64,000 nucleotides of DNA from Apostichopus japonicus. Taxonomy: Eukaryota > Echinodermata > Holothuroidea > Aspidochirotida > Stichopodidae. The stretch is from the NCBI RefSeq assembly GCF_037975245.1, contig NC_092575.1, positions 21,971,841 to 22,035,840 on the forward strand, read 5' to 3'. Shown piece by piece: positions 1-20,476 of this stretch (position 1 is its first letter; every line of letters begins with the position of its first letter). A program made the translations under genes and the position numbers. The notes beneath the pieces were generated by a model, which was not told the origin of the DNA, ran no database searches, and saw only the letters and a list, made by a program, of their open reading frames with translations.

Positions 1-234
1 GGAGGGGTCCTTCTGTATCAGTTGGTGAGGCTCTCCTTGTAAGTAAAGTATAGTCACGTCTTGTAAAAGAAAACACTCAAAGAAACTTATGTTTGTTCTA
101 AATCCAGTTTAAAAACATATAAATATATAATGAAGAACTCAACGAAACACTTTTATATTGAAATCAACGTTATTTTCTTTGAGAAAAAAAGTTGAGAGTA
201 CATGACAATTATAAATGAGTGAATCGTTACTTAC

Positions 235-7923
<7,689 letters not shown>

Positions 7924-8109
7924 TTGATCCGGTAGCGTAGGTTGTAACAGAACTTGCTTCAAGATGAGATTAGTTATTATGATCAATCTAGCCTCGCAAT
8001 AGTAATTAACTTTCCTTGTATTTTCGAACAGAAGGGGAGGAATATTATTAGAACATACTAACACGCGTTCATTCCATTTGTTTGACATCAATGAAATTTG
8101 TCTTAAATC

Positions 8110-8600
8110 TTTCCAGGTAGTTTTGAAATGTAATATAATGTTATATTGTATTTATCTTGCACAAACATATGAGAAATTTATTTGAAATTGAAACTGAAAT
8201 TGAAGTTGATATTTATCCGAGTATAAACAATTGGAGAATGAAACTGATAGACGCTGCTTGTATATTTTAGTTGCAAGCCAATTCAGGTAATCAACGAAGT
8301 TAATATATGATGACTGTCTCGAATGTGAAACAACTTTGTTTTGAAGTAACATGATATATAAAAATTAACGGAGCGTCCATTGTTATAGCTCAACGTTTTA
8401 CTTTTACTTAATTGTAAATTTTAAAGTTTGGCGTTGAGTTTAATAAGTAGTTTTGAAATATCATATAATGTTAACATTGTATTTATCTTGTACAAACATA
8501 TGAGACATAAATTTGAAATTGAACTAGAAATTAAAATAGCCGAGTAACAACAGTTCGAGCATGAAACTGATAGGTTATTGAAGCTTATTGCTTATCCAGC
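8110..8600 (+). repeat. Tandem copies of a signal-exon unit, decayed
   Basis: Two to three diverged units of about 340 bp begin GTAGTTTTGAAAT and contain ATGAAACTGATAG. The first carries a recognisable signal-peptide exon (8,238-8,286) with an in-frame TAG; in the last the frame closes soon after ATG. The matching block is 62,915-63,360. Confidence 0.7.
8238..8286 (+). pseudogene. Broken alternative signal-peptide exon
   Basis: Aligns over its whole length with the intact exon 63,035-63,083 but has TAG at the codon after ACIF, and its donor is altered (ggtaat instead of ggtaaat). Confidence 0.65.
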
Positions 8601-8640
8601 ATTTCTCTAAATGCAGCATTGAACAGTTTTCCGTGATTCC

Positions 8641-8679
8641 TATATATATTCATATATATATATATATATATATATATAG
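8641..8679. repeat. TA microsatellite
   Basis: Simple (TA)n tract directly abutting the Penelope-like fragment. Confidence 0.9.
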
Positions 8680-9334
8680 AGTAGAAAAGATAAGGACAAC
8701 ATGTAATGCCTTTAAATTCAACATAATATTTAGAATAGAATAGATATAACTACACGCTACACAAATTTTCGGACACTCTGGTCCTTCGTCAGGTGTAAAA
8801 AGAGTGATTGAAATCACGTTAGTCTACCGCAAGCCCCAGAATGCTCAGAGTGCTTGAACCCGGAAAGAAAAGCCTTATCCCTATTGAGACCATGACAGTG
8901 TGAACGTACTTTAAGGATCAATTCGACTTCCTTCAAGTTTCTTTTATTATGGTCAGACAAATTGCCAAGGATTATGGCAAACTTAAGACAGTCGATATTG
9001 TGTTGTGGAAGATTAAAGTGTTCAGCCACTGGAAAACTGGTTTTGTTGAGTCTGATTGTGCATTTGTGATGATTAAGTCTTAAACGAAAGGGAGTGGAGG
9101 CTTGGCCAATGTATTGTATATCAGGACAGAGAACACAAGTGATAAGATATATCACAAAGGGAGTGTCACAATTGTATGGACCTGGATGTAAACACATCCC
9201 TGAAGGAGAGAGCTTTTTACACCTGACGAAGGACCAGGGTGTCCGAAAATTTGTGTAGCGTGTAGTTATATCTATTCTATTCTAAATATTATGTTGGATT
9301 TAAAGGCATTACATGTTGTCCTTATCTTTTCTAC
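8680..9334 (-). mobile_element. Penelope-like retroelement fragment with inverted terminal repeats
   Basis: About 121-bp inverted repeats (8,680-8,801 and 9,213-9,334) bracket an ORF. Inverted LTR-like ends are known for Penelope-like elements. The reverse transcriptase is absent, so this is a truncated copy carrying only the endonuclease end. Confidence 0.75.
8814..9197 (-). CDS. GIY-YIG endonuclease-like C-terminus of a Penelope element
   Basis: 127 residues resembling the terminal nuclease domain of Penelope-like elements: a Cys-rich start (NCDT), VIYLI-type strand (FVIYLITCVLC), YIGQ motif, then PFRLRLNHHK and PVAEHF. This domain nicks target DNA in intact elements. It lies on the minus strand between inverted repeats, with no upstream reverse transcriptase, so it is a relic although still open. 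Confidence 0.75.
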   Translation of the reverse strand: MCLHPGPYNCDTPFVIYLITCVLCPDIQYIGQASTPFRLRLNHHKCTIRLNKTSFPVAEHFNLPQHNIDCLKFAIILGNLSDHNKRNLKEVELILKVRSHCHGLNRDKAFLSGFKHSEHSGACGRLT

Positions 9335-9339
9335 TATTA

Positions 9340-11430
9340 TTTCTATCCAACACGTGGAAAAGACTGGCTCTCCAACAAGGTACTATGATGATTCTTACAG
9401 AAAAGACTCTGATGATTTTTACAAAAAGACTCTGACTCTCTAACAAAGGATGATTCTTACGGAAAAGACTTTGGTTCCCCATGATGAGGAACAAAGTGGA
9501 AAAACTAGTGGAACTTTCTGACAGATCTGCAATGCAATGCAGTCTGGCAATACTAGAGCTTGAACCGCTGATAGAGAACAATTTTAATATATGTAGGAAG
9601 AATATTCGGACTTTACGGATTATTCCCGAAGGAACCAAGAAAACACTCTACGTTCACCAACTATGTCAGAGGCACATTCAAGTGAACACTGGCTGCTAAT
9701 GGACGAATGAACGTCACCTGTGAGCTCACAGCCATCAAGGAATCCATTTCATAAGGAAGTAAGACATCAGACCAACCCCTTCCTGAACACAGACTGCGAC
9801 CAGAGGGATATGAATCAATCTCCATACTACACTCCATACCAGAGAGAAAGTCGTGGATATGTGCCTGACCTTTGTTGACCTTGGATCATATTACCGTTAT
9901 GTTTGGAAACGATCCCTTACCCCATTCACAACTAGTCCCCTAAATATCAATCATGTCGGACCCTGTCAGTGGTAGTTTCACAAGTTATTGAGAAAAAACC
10001 CATTTTGACCCATAAATGACCTTTGGTGACCTTGGATCACATCACGGTTATTTTGGAAATGTTCCCCTACTTCATTCACAGCTTGTCCTAATATACCAGC
10101 CATGTCAGATTTCGTGACTAGAAGTTGTTGCAAACATTAGCATAAGTTGGCAGTTTTTTGCACATAATCAACCTTGAATGACCTTGGATGACCTAATGAT
10201 CTTATCAAAAACTGTTTCTATTGATGATGTGCACTCTGTCCTAAAAAAAATTTCGCCTACAATGTACACACATAATGTTATTGCTAGAAAGGTATCAAAA
10301 CCAACCTTTGGCCCCTCATAACTTGAGAACTTGGTGTCCGATTGAAGCAGGGGTTGGTTTCTTCTGTATAGCACAAAGAGCTCTATCATATATCAAAATA
10401 TTGACAAACTTTTTTTTGTTTTTACCCGTATCTCTTTAAATGAGCATATTTTTTAAAGATTTGACCCATTGACCTTTTGACCTCAAGGTCAGATGTAGTT
10501 TGACACGCGGATTCCAAAAAGCATCATGACAAGTCTGTACGACCTAACTGTCGTTATTAAAAAAAAAAAAAATATGACCTCTGATAACTTCGCACACGAA
10601 GGTCGCCCAGGGGTCAACCATGGACCATTTTGATCGGAAGGTATTTGAGATCCGATAATGGCCACGAAAATTCAAATAACCAAAAAAACTAATAAAGGTC
10701 ACCGGAGGTCAACCTGAGGTCAAAGGTCACCCAGATGAGGGTCCACTACTGGATTACAATAGTATAACTCCCAACCTTGACGGACATTTTGTTCTCAGGT
10801 TATTGCAAAAATACTAGTTTTGACCCCTGATTGACCTTTGTTGACCTTTGATCACATGACCGTTATGTTTGGAAACGATCCCTTACCCCATTGACTACTA
10901 CTCCCAAAATATCAACTATGTCGGACCCTGTCAATGTGAGTTATTGTTTGTTTTAATAGTTTGGTTTTTAGCCTCTAACTGACATTTGGTTACCTTGACA
11001 GGCACCAAAATCAATAGGGCACATTTACTCAATGTGGTACTCATATACATCAAATATTAGATTAGTCCAAGCTACCCTACTTGAGATATCGTGTTTACAA
11101 GTGAGGCGTAACACACACAGACATACACACACATATGTTTGTATTACATTCAGACCGAGGACCCCATTGTATTTTCCATTGTTCAAATCCACGTACCCCT
11201 AACCTTAACAATACCCTATACAATAACATATTAGTATAATATGTAGCCTTGCATATATACTTGCTCTACTTGTATGTATTGAGCACTTTTGCAGCAGGAA
11301 GTGAACAACTGAATATGTTACGTTATAACATTTGTTCTATACCTGCATAAAATTCTATACCTGAATAAAAGTGAAACTAGAAGACAATTGATCACAGGTC
11401 GCTTTATATCCGTGTACATATACCTAACAC
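9340..11430. repeat. Decayed interspersed repeat rich in TGACCTT motifs
   Basis: Many TGACCTTTG / GACCTTGGATGACC motifs spaced tens of bases apart, with two related blocks (about 9,860-9,960 and 10,830-10,940) sharing GTTTGGAAACGATCCCTTACC. It ends in an ACACACAGACATACACAC tail near 11,105. Probably remains of a non-LTR element or SINE; no protein domain is visible. 11,230-11,410 resembles 31,030-31,325. Confidence 0.5.
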
Positions 11431-11439
11431 AATAAAATG

Positions 11440-11760
11440 GATTAATGCACGATCTGGGGATAATGCAAGCGATGCACGAGGGCGGAGCCCGAGTGCATCC
11501 GGCGATAGCATTAACACCCGGAGTGCATTAATCATGTGAGTAACGCACGCTAGACCGTTGATTAACCCCGTTCATTCATACACTACCATTTGTGTGGGAG
11601 AAAAATCATAAAACAAAACATTTTTGGTTACATATAACCAAACATTTATTAAAGTGATGCCCCGTAATTTTACCGTGCGTTACTCACAGGATTAACCACG
11701 GTCAGCTGACCTGAATGGACCAATAGGATTTAGGAATCTTTACTAAGTATGAATGAACGT
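11440..11760. repeat. Inverted-repeat element (MITE-like)
   Basis: Contains GTGAGTAACGCAC and its inverse GTGCGTTACTCAC about 140 bp apart, and outer ATTCATAC / GTATGAAT arms. No coding capacity. Confidence 0.55.
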
Positions 11761-11859
11761 TGAATAACCAGTGGCGTAAACAGATGGGGGAACTTACCAC
11801 ATACCCTAAGAAATTTAAGACCCTAATGGGAACAGTCAAAAAGTTGGCAAAGCAGTTTT

Positions 11860-12660
11860 GATATGACTAACCTAGATAAGATTCTTGTTTTTATATAACA
11901 TTGTGATCTGCTTCTCAGACGGTTTTCCTAAATAGCTATTTTAAGCTTGATTTTAAGTTTGATTCAGTGCTTGACAATTTAAGCCAAATTTACGTGTGTC
12001 GTATCATGGGACCTAGATTGTCGTATTTCAAAACACAAATCTCAGTTTGGGTCAACATAGAAATATGAGAGGGCATAATATATTGTCTCGCATGTACTAA
12101 TATGTGTTTCTAACGGTTTGATATTATTAACATATACAGCGACGTAGACACTGTGAGCATGGAGGCATGTGTCTCCTCTCCTCCCTTCCGGCAACTTCTC
12201 CGCCAAATAGCTTTCATTTTATAGCACACGCACACAAATCGTACACATAAATGTAGTTAAACCGAAGGAACAAGATAACACCATTTTGAATCTAAACCAC
12301 CGTACCTAAACAGTTTATGGAAAGCCTACTCAGCAAGGGCTGCCAAATAATTGTCACATAATTGCCTTGACTGGAACGACTGCTATCTTTTTATGTTTAT
12401 TTTTCTTGGTCAGAATGTCATATAGATCCAACACATAGGCAAATTATTCAGCTGTAAAATAATCGTCGAATCCTTTTAAACGATTATTTCCCTTGTTAAA
12501 TCAATAGTTTCGTTTGACAATAAATGATATTGCTTTTATCTTTTTATATGTCTCTCATTTGATCAAATTCACATCCACATGAGTCTACCGTTCTGTGTAA
12601 ATTGACTCACTATTCATAGTAAGTTACATCAAATATTTCGTATAGTAGTATATTGTTGTT
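11860..12660 (+). pseudogene. Truncated copy of the ApoL-receptor intron 1
   Basis: Aligns collinearly by eye with 35,620-36,075 plus 36,690-37,040, immediately upstream of the V-like exon at 37,139. The alignment stops about 100 bp short of where that exon would be and LINE sequence follows. With the signal exons at 7.2 and 8.2 kb, this shows copy A once held the plus-strand gene but lost its body. Confidence 0.7.
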
Positions 12661-12714
12661 AGTTTTATCAGCTCCTTTCATTATTTTTACTTGATCAATT
12701 GCAACTGGTGTTGT

Positions 12715-13990
12715 ACCGCTTCGTTCCAAAGACGCTAAAGTCACTCCTATATTTAAAGGTGGTGAGAGTTTATGGGTTTCTTACTATAGCCCCGTCTCAG
12801 TACTTTCATATTTAAAAACAATTCTGGAACGTATTATTTACAATAGTACCATTAAATTTCTTGATAAAAATAAGAAACTCAGCAACAGACAGTTTGGTTT
12901 TCGTAAAGGTCGCTCTACTGCTATGGCAGCTTTAGATGTCACACAATTTATCATCAATGGTTTTATCAAAAGGGAGTACTCATTAGGCATATTTCTAGAC
13001 TTATGGAAACCTTCGATACTGTCAATCATCAAATTCTTGTTACTACACTACTTCATCTCGGTATTAGAAGAGTGACTCACAATTGGTTTGTTAATTACTT
13101 ATCCAACATACAACAACTCGTATCCATTGATAATAGTTATTATTCATCGTATCGTAATATAAATTGTGGTATGCCCCAAGGGTCATCCTCGTTCTTTTGG
13201 CTATATGTAAATTATATAACCCATAGTTTACATCTTTTACACTTAACAATTTTAACTGATGATACCAGTGTTTTAAATAAGCACAACAGTTTTTATAATA
13301 TCAGTCATTAACTCCGAATTACAAAAAATTGCTAATTGGTTTAAGGCAAATAACTTATCACTGAATGAATATCAGCAAAACTAAAAAAAAGAGTTTGTAC
13401 ATGGTAATATCCTTAAGAATTTATACAATACTTTCATTCATTCTCATTTTAAGCTATTGCAATCTAGTGTGGGGAACTGCTCACCCTCCTCATCTAAATA
13501 AATTATTCATACTCCAGAAAAATGCTGTTCGTATTATCACCCAATCCAAGTTTTAGAGCACATACATCATTTCTTCTTACCAGAATAGGTTTTCTCAATA
13601 CACCATTGCGCTAAATTCATTTTAAAATTTGTTAAGCAACAGTTACCAGATATTTTCAAAAATATCTTTTCTTTCACTCATAATATACATTCCCACAATA
13701 CTAGGTCCTTCCAAAATTTATTTTCTCTTCCCATTAATTCTGAGCTTTACAAACGCTCAATTGTATCTGATGGTACTTAGTTCTAGAATCAAATATTTGA
13801 TTCATTAAAAAACGCAAAATCCGTAAAGTTATTTTCTGATAAGTTAAAAAGACACTTACATCTAAATATGAACACTTCTAGTTTATCCTTATGTATTTTC
13901 ATCTCCATTTTTGTGTACGTTCTATTTGACATTTTTCTATTTGCAGTTCACTGGTATAAAGTATTAGGTCAACCCCCCCCCCCAAAAAAA
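12715..13990 (+). pseudogene. Dead LINE reverse transcriptase fragment
   Basis: Conceptual pieces show reverse-transcriptase landmarks in order across several frames: RQFGFRKGRST, FLDL then, after a frameshift, FDTVNHQIL, the CGMPQGS motif and a FADD-like LTDDTSV (the first positions degraded), then ALSYCNLVWG-type and LQKNAVRIIT motifs of the C-terminal region. The pattern is that of CR1/Jockey-group non-LTR elements. No endonuclease domain is visible. Several frameshifts and stops make it inactive. Confidence 0.8.
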
Positions 13991-14253
13991 ATGCTTAACG
14001 TACCTCCTTCTTAAGGTACACAGAGGGCATTCCAGACTTTTTCACATCCTCATGTATATTATCTAAAGTCTTCATATTAGAGTTTATTTATATAACTCGT
14101 TTCAAGTTATATGTCAAGTTTGGAGCCGTTTATTTACTTTCTACTATTACCATGTACTTTTCTATATTTTTCTTTTAATTGATATCCTAAGCTTTATGTC
14201 ACAGTTGTATCTCACCATTGCAAAGTTACATTTCATAATTCATTTGTATTTAA

Positions 14254-14939
14254 AGTATCAATTTGTATTTGCACAAATTTTCAATGCGAAATTTCCATGT
14301 TACTGCCCTAAATGCGCATTGAAAAAGACCGTTCTATACAATTTTTCATATTAATAATCATTATTTTGATTGAGTTATCTGTCGCTAAAGGCTTTGAGCT
14401 GAATAAAATTCGCCAGATTTTTGAACGAGTCCGTAGATTCTACAAGCTTCAATCATAATGTGCAAGCCCCGCCCAACATACCATGCGCCAATCAAATCTC
14501 TCTGTTTTGTTTACGACCGTTAGGCCTAGGCTTTCTTTTACTTTTGTGGCTAGTCTGTGTTAGTTCCATTCCGCTATTGAATAGTATTTTCTTTCGGTTT
14601 TACCGATAAAGGTTGCGAAATTGTGTATATTTTCTCTCAATTGCAAGCACTAAACGGGTGTTTTCAGACGTTTCCTCCGTGAAATTGGGTCAAAAGAGAG
14701 GAGAATATGAGTATAAATAGGTTACATTTGTGTAATGAACATGCTGATATGGGCGGTCGCAGTGATTTTACGGTAAATTGTTGCGCCAAAAGGGCAACAG
14801 AAAATAACTTTCTTTCTTTCACTTGCAAAAGCTTTTCTACATTAAACCAACCTGGTCAGAGTGCATTCAGAATAAGAAATATTGAATCTGCTTCGGAAGT
14901 TTGTCTTCCGAAATTCATCAGCAAACACGTATTGAGACT
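14254..14939 (+). mobile_element. TTAA-target MITE, copy 2
   Basis: 686 bp, flanked on both sides by TTAA. The right end reads ATTGAGACT, inverse of the left family end; the left end is diverged (AGTATCAATTTG). Opposite orientation to copies 1 and 4. Confidence 0.75.
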
Positions 14940-14944
14940 TTAAG

Positions 14945-15962
14945 GTGCAAAACTTCGTTAAAAAATATCCATCCTGGAACCTGAACTGTTTTTGCTCTGT
15001 CGTGGCTTTAACTATGCCTCCTTGCAATACCTCTTCCAGTCATAATGCACTTGACATTGTTTGCAAAATATATTTTTTCAGACAATTTTATTGTATGAAG
15101 CCTTCACATTATGAAGTGTTTGTTTCATTTCAAGAAGTCTTCAAATTGTTTTATCAAAGTATGTCACTTTGAAGTGACTGATGTAAATTATACTACCCTT
15201 TAATGCACGTCTTCTTTTTGTCCATGCATGTAAAATATATTTCATTCCCATATTTTCACAGTACATTTAAAACATGTTCTTTCATTGGGAGTGTTACACC
15301 AATATGTTTTTTAAAGTTATTTGTGTCTGTCACTTAAAGTGCTTTATTGTTACAGTACAAGTTTAATAAAAGACCAGGCAATCTCTTTCCACTGTTGGCT
15401 AATGTTTGTCTCTATGCATTTGCAAAAGAAGAAGAAAACAGGCCCTTCAAAACAAAATTGGTCAGAGTATCCATAGTACGTAATGTATCAAACAAGTCCT
15501 GTCATAGTTCCCATCCCAAAGCGACAAAACCAACTTAATCCTCCAAAATACCCAAATAACCCTTCCCAAAGCTGGTACACACACCACCCATCCCCAAATG
15601 CCCTAAGCACCACATCCCCTTCTAAACAACCGTAAACCCACCAAAGGCCCTCCCAAAGCCCCTAAACACCACACCCTTTCCCTAAACACCACACCACTAC
15701 ACAAGCCCCAGTATTTTACGCCATTATTAACAAGTGGTTATGTAGTGTGATACATCAATAAAAAAGATTAAAATTGACTGGAAAACTGCTAACTTATGGT
15801 CCTTGATGGATATTATAAACAGATGAGTACCCAGCTTGCAGAATCTCACTGGGTAAGGCCTACTGTGGAACTACGGTATGTGGGTAAGTATAAATCATTT
15901 GGTTTTGTGTAAATTCCTTACAATAAAGCAACTAGTAAGAAGTTTTGCTCTATAGGCCCTGT
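14945..15962. other. Spacer with an A/C-rich strand-asymmetric tract
   Basis: No supported gene. From about 15,530 to 15,715 the plus strand is almost devoid of G and made of CCCAAA / CACCACA runs, a low-complexity degenerate repeat. Confidence 0.5.
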
Positions 15963-15964
15963 TA

Positions 15965-16250
15965 CACTGCAAAAACTCGGGTGTTAAATTTAACACCCAT
16001 GGTGTTAAATTTGTATTCTTTTTGGAGTGCATATTTGCCAACACCAGCGGGTGTTAAATTAACACCAAGTTGAGATTCCTTTTCTTTACACCACAAAGGG
16101 TGTTAAATTCATTATCTTTGGTGTTGATATTGTTACTCTGGTTGGTGTAAAATTAACACTAACTGAATTGATTTTAACACCAAAAATGGTGTTATTTAGA
16201 TCTTCCCACTGATGTTGAATTGCAAGTTTTTATCCAATCCAGGTCGTGTT
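15965..16250 (+). repeat. Subterminal GGTGTTAAA repeats
   Basis: At least ten direct or inverted copies of GGTGTTAAAT/AATTTAACACC within 280 bp of the left end. Arrays like this commonly serve as transposase binding sites in CACTA-type ends (family knowledge; binding not shown). Confidence 0.75.
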
Positions 16251-19200
16251 AATTCTGTATTTTGTAAAACACCTTTCCAAGGTATCGCCCAAGTCTGGGC
16301 TGGACAATACGCATAAGCAATAAACAACAGATAAAAGCCATAGATGCCATTTTAAATGTGTTACACGTTTTTTATATTCATCTTAGAAGCATCAGTTGTA
16401 CAGAAAACACCTTATTAAGTGCATAAACAAGAATGAACAAAAGCTTGTCTAACATGAGCAAGCCCATAAACTGATTAGAAACTTATTTTTTAATGAAGAT
16501 AAATCAGATCATAATGCTTGCATATTATAAATGCTTAAAGTTAATATTATACCTTTGTCTTAAACTGATAAACACATGCATGGAAACCAATGGTATCACA
16601 CTTTAATACCCGGATGTATGTATACAATGTACACTGTGTATTCATATCTTTACACTTGAACTATAACACAGTGTTACTTTGATAATTATATGTTTGAACA
16701 TAACTGAACCATTGGCAATCACATAACACTGATTAAAAGGTAATTTGTAGCATGTTCTCTAATATTCTAGCTGGCGAAACAATTTAATAACTGTTCACAG
16801 ATAAAAACAATTGTTAGAAACGAACACTGACTGGGTTAGTTCAGCCAAAAAATGTGCAAAATTAACTCATTGAAAAATTATGTGCCTTGGACAGACATAA
16901 GTGTATGATCACATCTGGATTGAATCCTCAGTAATGACAGTGGTTTGAAGTCAACAAGTTCACTGGTTTTCCTGACATAAGTCTGCTGAGGTACTGCCTC
17001 TTTCACAGCAAATCCATGAAACAATGGTTTGTAAAACAGTGTGCTACAAAAAAAACTCTAACAAAGTTTTTTATGGTGGAGTATAAGGATCGCGAGATAC
17101 AATGTCTCAATTTGACAAAGAAAACGTGGTGAAAATGACTGGTTGAAGGTCAATTTTGACCGAAAATGTTAGGTCACTCGCAAATTATAAGAATATGTGA
17201 AAATGAGAGTGCGACAGTTGGAAAGTTTAAAGTGCGACAGTCGCAACCCCCCACACCCCCTCTAGCGACGTCCATGCCCATGACAGACATATCTCCCCCG
17301 CACACTTGTAAATGCATGCAATCCACAGTCTAATAGCATACATGACACCAGTCAGAATACTTTGTGTCATACTCACAAGGCCTCGAGTAATCTTGAATTG
17401 TGGAAATTCCTCTATTATATGCCCTGCTGAATTCATAGCATTGACCATGTTTCTCCTCACTAATAGAGTATTTTTCATCCTCTCAAAGACCAAATTAGAA
17501 TCTGTAGATACAGCAGGGGTATGTTTCATCCAGTTTACATCTGCTGTAGTGTTATCTTCAGATTGCAGGTTATCAGACACAGCAGGTAATGGCCTTTTAA
17601 GCATGGGGTCTCCATCTTGCTTGCAGGCAGGGTCCTTTGGAGTTATGTTTGATTGTTCAGAATGATGTTCTCCTCTATTGACGTTTTTTTATCCTTGCTG
17701 CAAGGAATCCTCCTTTGGTTCTTTCATCATAAAAAGCTTCCTGAAAATAATAATGAAATGTACTTAGTACTAGCTGTGGTTCATTTTATGTACCACTCTC
17801 CAGTTGGAGATTTCTTAAAAGCATTTCCCAAGTTAAGCTGTAGGTTAAAAATCGCTAGGAGTTTTCATAAGTAGCTTCCAAGACATCTTTACCATCAAAA
17901 ACACTCTCAGAAATTATGAGTATGTGGCAGTAATTTTAGTTTGAACTAGCAAAACTACAGCGCTTATACAAGAGACCTTTAACCACAACTTCCTGTTTCT
18001 ACTGAAGTCATGGGCATCTAAAGGAAGAATTGCAAAGGGGGGGGGGGGGGGGAGATGAAATGTTTTCCATGGCAATGTCCAGTTCCAAATCATGCATGTC
18101 CCAACATTTTAAGTGAGAAAAAAAAGTTCTCCTCTTGTCCTGGAAAGATCATGATACCTATAATGTAAAATTTGACTGGCCCTGCATTAGACAAACCATT
18201 TCCCCTCCTATGCATGTATGCCTTTTCCCTGCATTTAATGTTAAACTATGATACTGCAGAACAACTGTTTTGAAGTATAGTTCCAAAATTTACAATAATG
18301 TCCCTATGACAGCGAGTGTTTAATCCAAAAACCCTTGGTGGGGGTCTTGGGTCCTCCTGCAGTTTATTTAAATTAATTACTTACATGACCTGTTGGTGTG
18401 TATGGGTCTTGAAGGTTTTCAAACAGGTTGACAATACCGACTGCAATTTTTTTTTTTTTTTTTGTGACCGTAGGTGGCGTCCGTCTGTGATGGTAGATGT
18501 AGGGGGAAATTAAGTGTATTATAATATGGTGTAATAGTATATTATATCATAATAAAGTGTGATATTAGTGTATTAGATGTTTGCCTTACTAAATGAGTGA
18601 TTACTTAAAGGCCCTTTTCTCTCACCACAAATCTGCCATAAACCTGCAATACTGGTCAGTTCAAATGTTGTGTATTCTTAAAAACAACAATGGACCAATG
18701 ATGAATTTAATAACCTGGGCCTTGAAATTCACTTGCATAGAGGAGAAAGGGGTCTTTAAAGGCGCTCAGCTATCTGCTGTATTGGTCAGAGCTCCCAAAT
18801 ATAACATGCTATGAACTAGGAAAGTTTCTAACATAATGAAATTGAACTGCCTGGGTTAGCCCAACTAAGTTTGTGTACACAATTTCAATAACATGTGTCT
18901 TTCAGCATATGGTATTGTCTGTGGAGAATATTTAAAATGAAAAGCAATACCTGGTGTTCAATGGTTAATACTGATCATGTCACATCACTGTCCTTGAAAG
19001 CAAACACATTTTTTTCTATTATTGTGCTAATTTGGGGCCAATGCAGGAGATCTTTAAGGCTAAGTTTACAATGGATCCCCAGCTCAGGATCAGATCTGAC
19101 AAAGCAACAGACAACTCATTCTGTAACAGGAACATACCAATTAGCCTGGTTAAAAATTGGCACAAGTGTGGCAGTCAGAAATTGTTACTGCCACTCTCCA

Positions 19201-20002
19201 ATTTCCCAACTATCTTCATGGGTTGACCAGCTAAATGTTTCATCAATGGAGCACTTACATACTTACATGTGTCAATTAATCCATGTTCATAGACATGTTA
19301 AAGTTTTAAACATTTCATTGCAGCAATCAAGATTTTCTATGTTTACAACTACAAAAATAAAACTTACCCATGTACTTCCATCATGTTAGCAACTACAATG
19401 TTTACCAACAATCTCCTGGACTTTTCGTTCAGACACTTTTGGGCTCTGTATTCAGCTAAAACAGTGGCTCCACTTGCACTTTTTTTGAAGAACTGCACTT
19501 ATGAGCTTTAATAAAGTGTAGAAAAAAATACAAGGATTCTTGAAAGTTGTAATGAACTTTAGAGATTCATAATTAGAGCTTTTGTAACATAAATTAGTGA
19601 AAGACCTTCATTCTTTTTATTTTAATATTAGTATTATTGTTTTCTAATGTCCTTTGAAATCCTAAATTGGATACCCAAAGACCATTCCAAATCCAGAGAT
19701 GACTTCTACAGGAGATCTTCCCAGCATCAAAACGTCAGTCCCACTTATTTTCCCACCAAATCCATTCATATTTTCCATTGGTGACACCCACCTCAACCCA
19801 TAATGCTTAAGGCTACATCAATTTGTTAGGTTATTGACTGTTCAGAATCTTGCAAATTAATAGCAAATATGAAAATCTCAAAAGTAATATTTCTGTTCAG
19901 TCCAGATGTCAAACCCCAAATCCAACACCAATGTATGCAGCTTCTTGAGTTGTTTTATGCTATATCCAAAGTCTTTGGGAGCAAAGTGGATTCAAGCATT
20001 AT

Positions 20003-20330
20003 TAGTCCAGTCAAATTATAAAATACCTAGAACAAATTGCTTCAGAAGGTTTTATTGCTTTGACTGGTTCATTGTACCCCACTGAACATCATATCAAAAG
20101 TTATCTCAAAGTTACCCACCCAAAATGCCCTAACTTGCATAAATTCAAGATGGCCGCCATGTCAGAATTGTATGTACAGCAAACTATTTTCTGGGTGGTT
20201 TTAGGGCCCATAAATGTATTGCCAACAGATAGAAATGTGATATCAATCTATCAAATAAGACTAATTCCGTCATGATATGACGTCACTATGACGTAGTATT
20301 ACGTCATGTCATGACGTAGTCCCTGATTTT
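20003..20330 (+). repeat. Left terminal inverted repeat of the Academ-like element
   Basis: Pairs with 26,600-26,946. The inner part is a quasi-palindromic cluster of TGACGTCA / TACGTCATG motifs (20,268-20,322) that look like CREB/ATF sites. Some mismatches and indels between the arms. Confidence 0.8.
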
Positions 20331-20476
20331 TACTGAAAATAGACATTTTGTACCTTGTTATTGTAATTCCCTGTATAATTTGGTTTTGATTGCTGTTTCT
20401 TTAGCCCTAGAACACTCTTTGGGACCAAATACTTAGTCCATAAACCAGCTGCACTACTTGGCTCAGCCCCCGTGAG

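Noticed and set aside
9481-9699. 72-codon plus-strand ORF next to the Penelope fragment
   Set aside because: Flanked by short degenerate repeats, no recognisable motif; likely chance or element remains.
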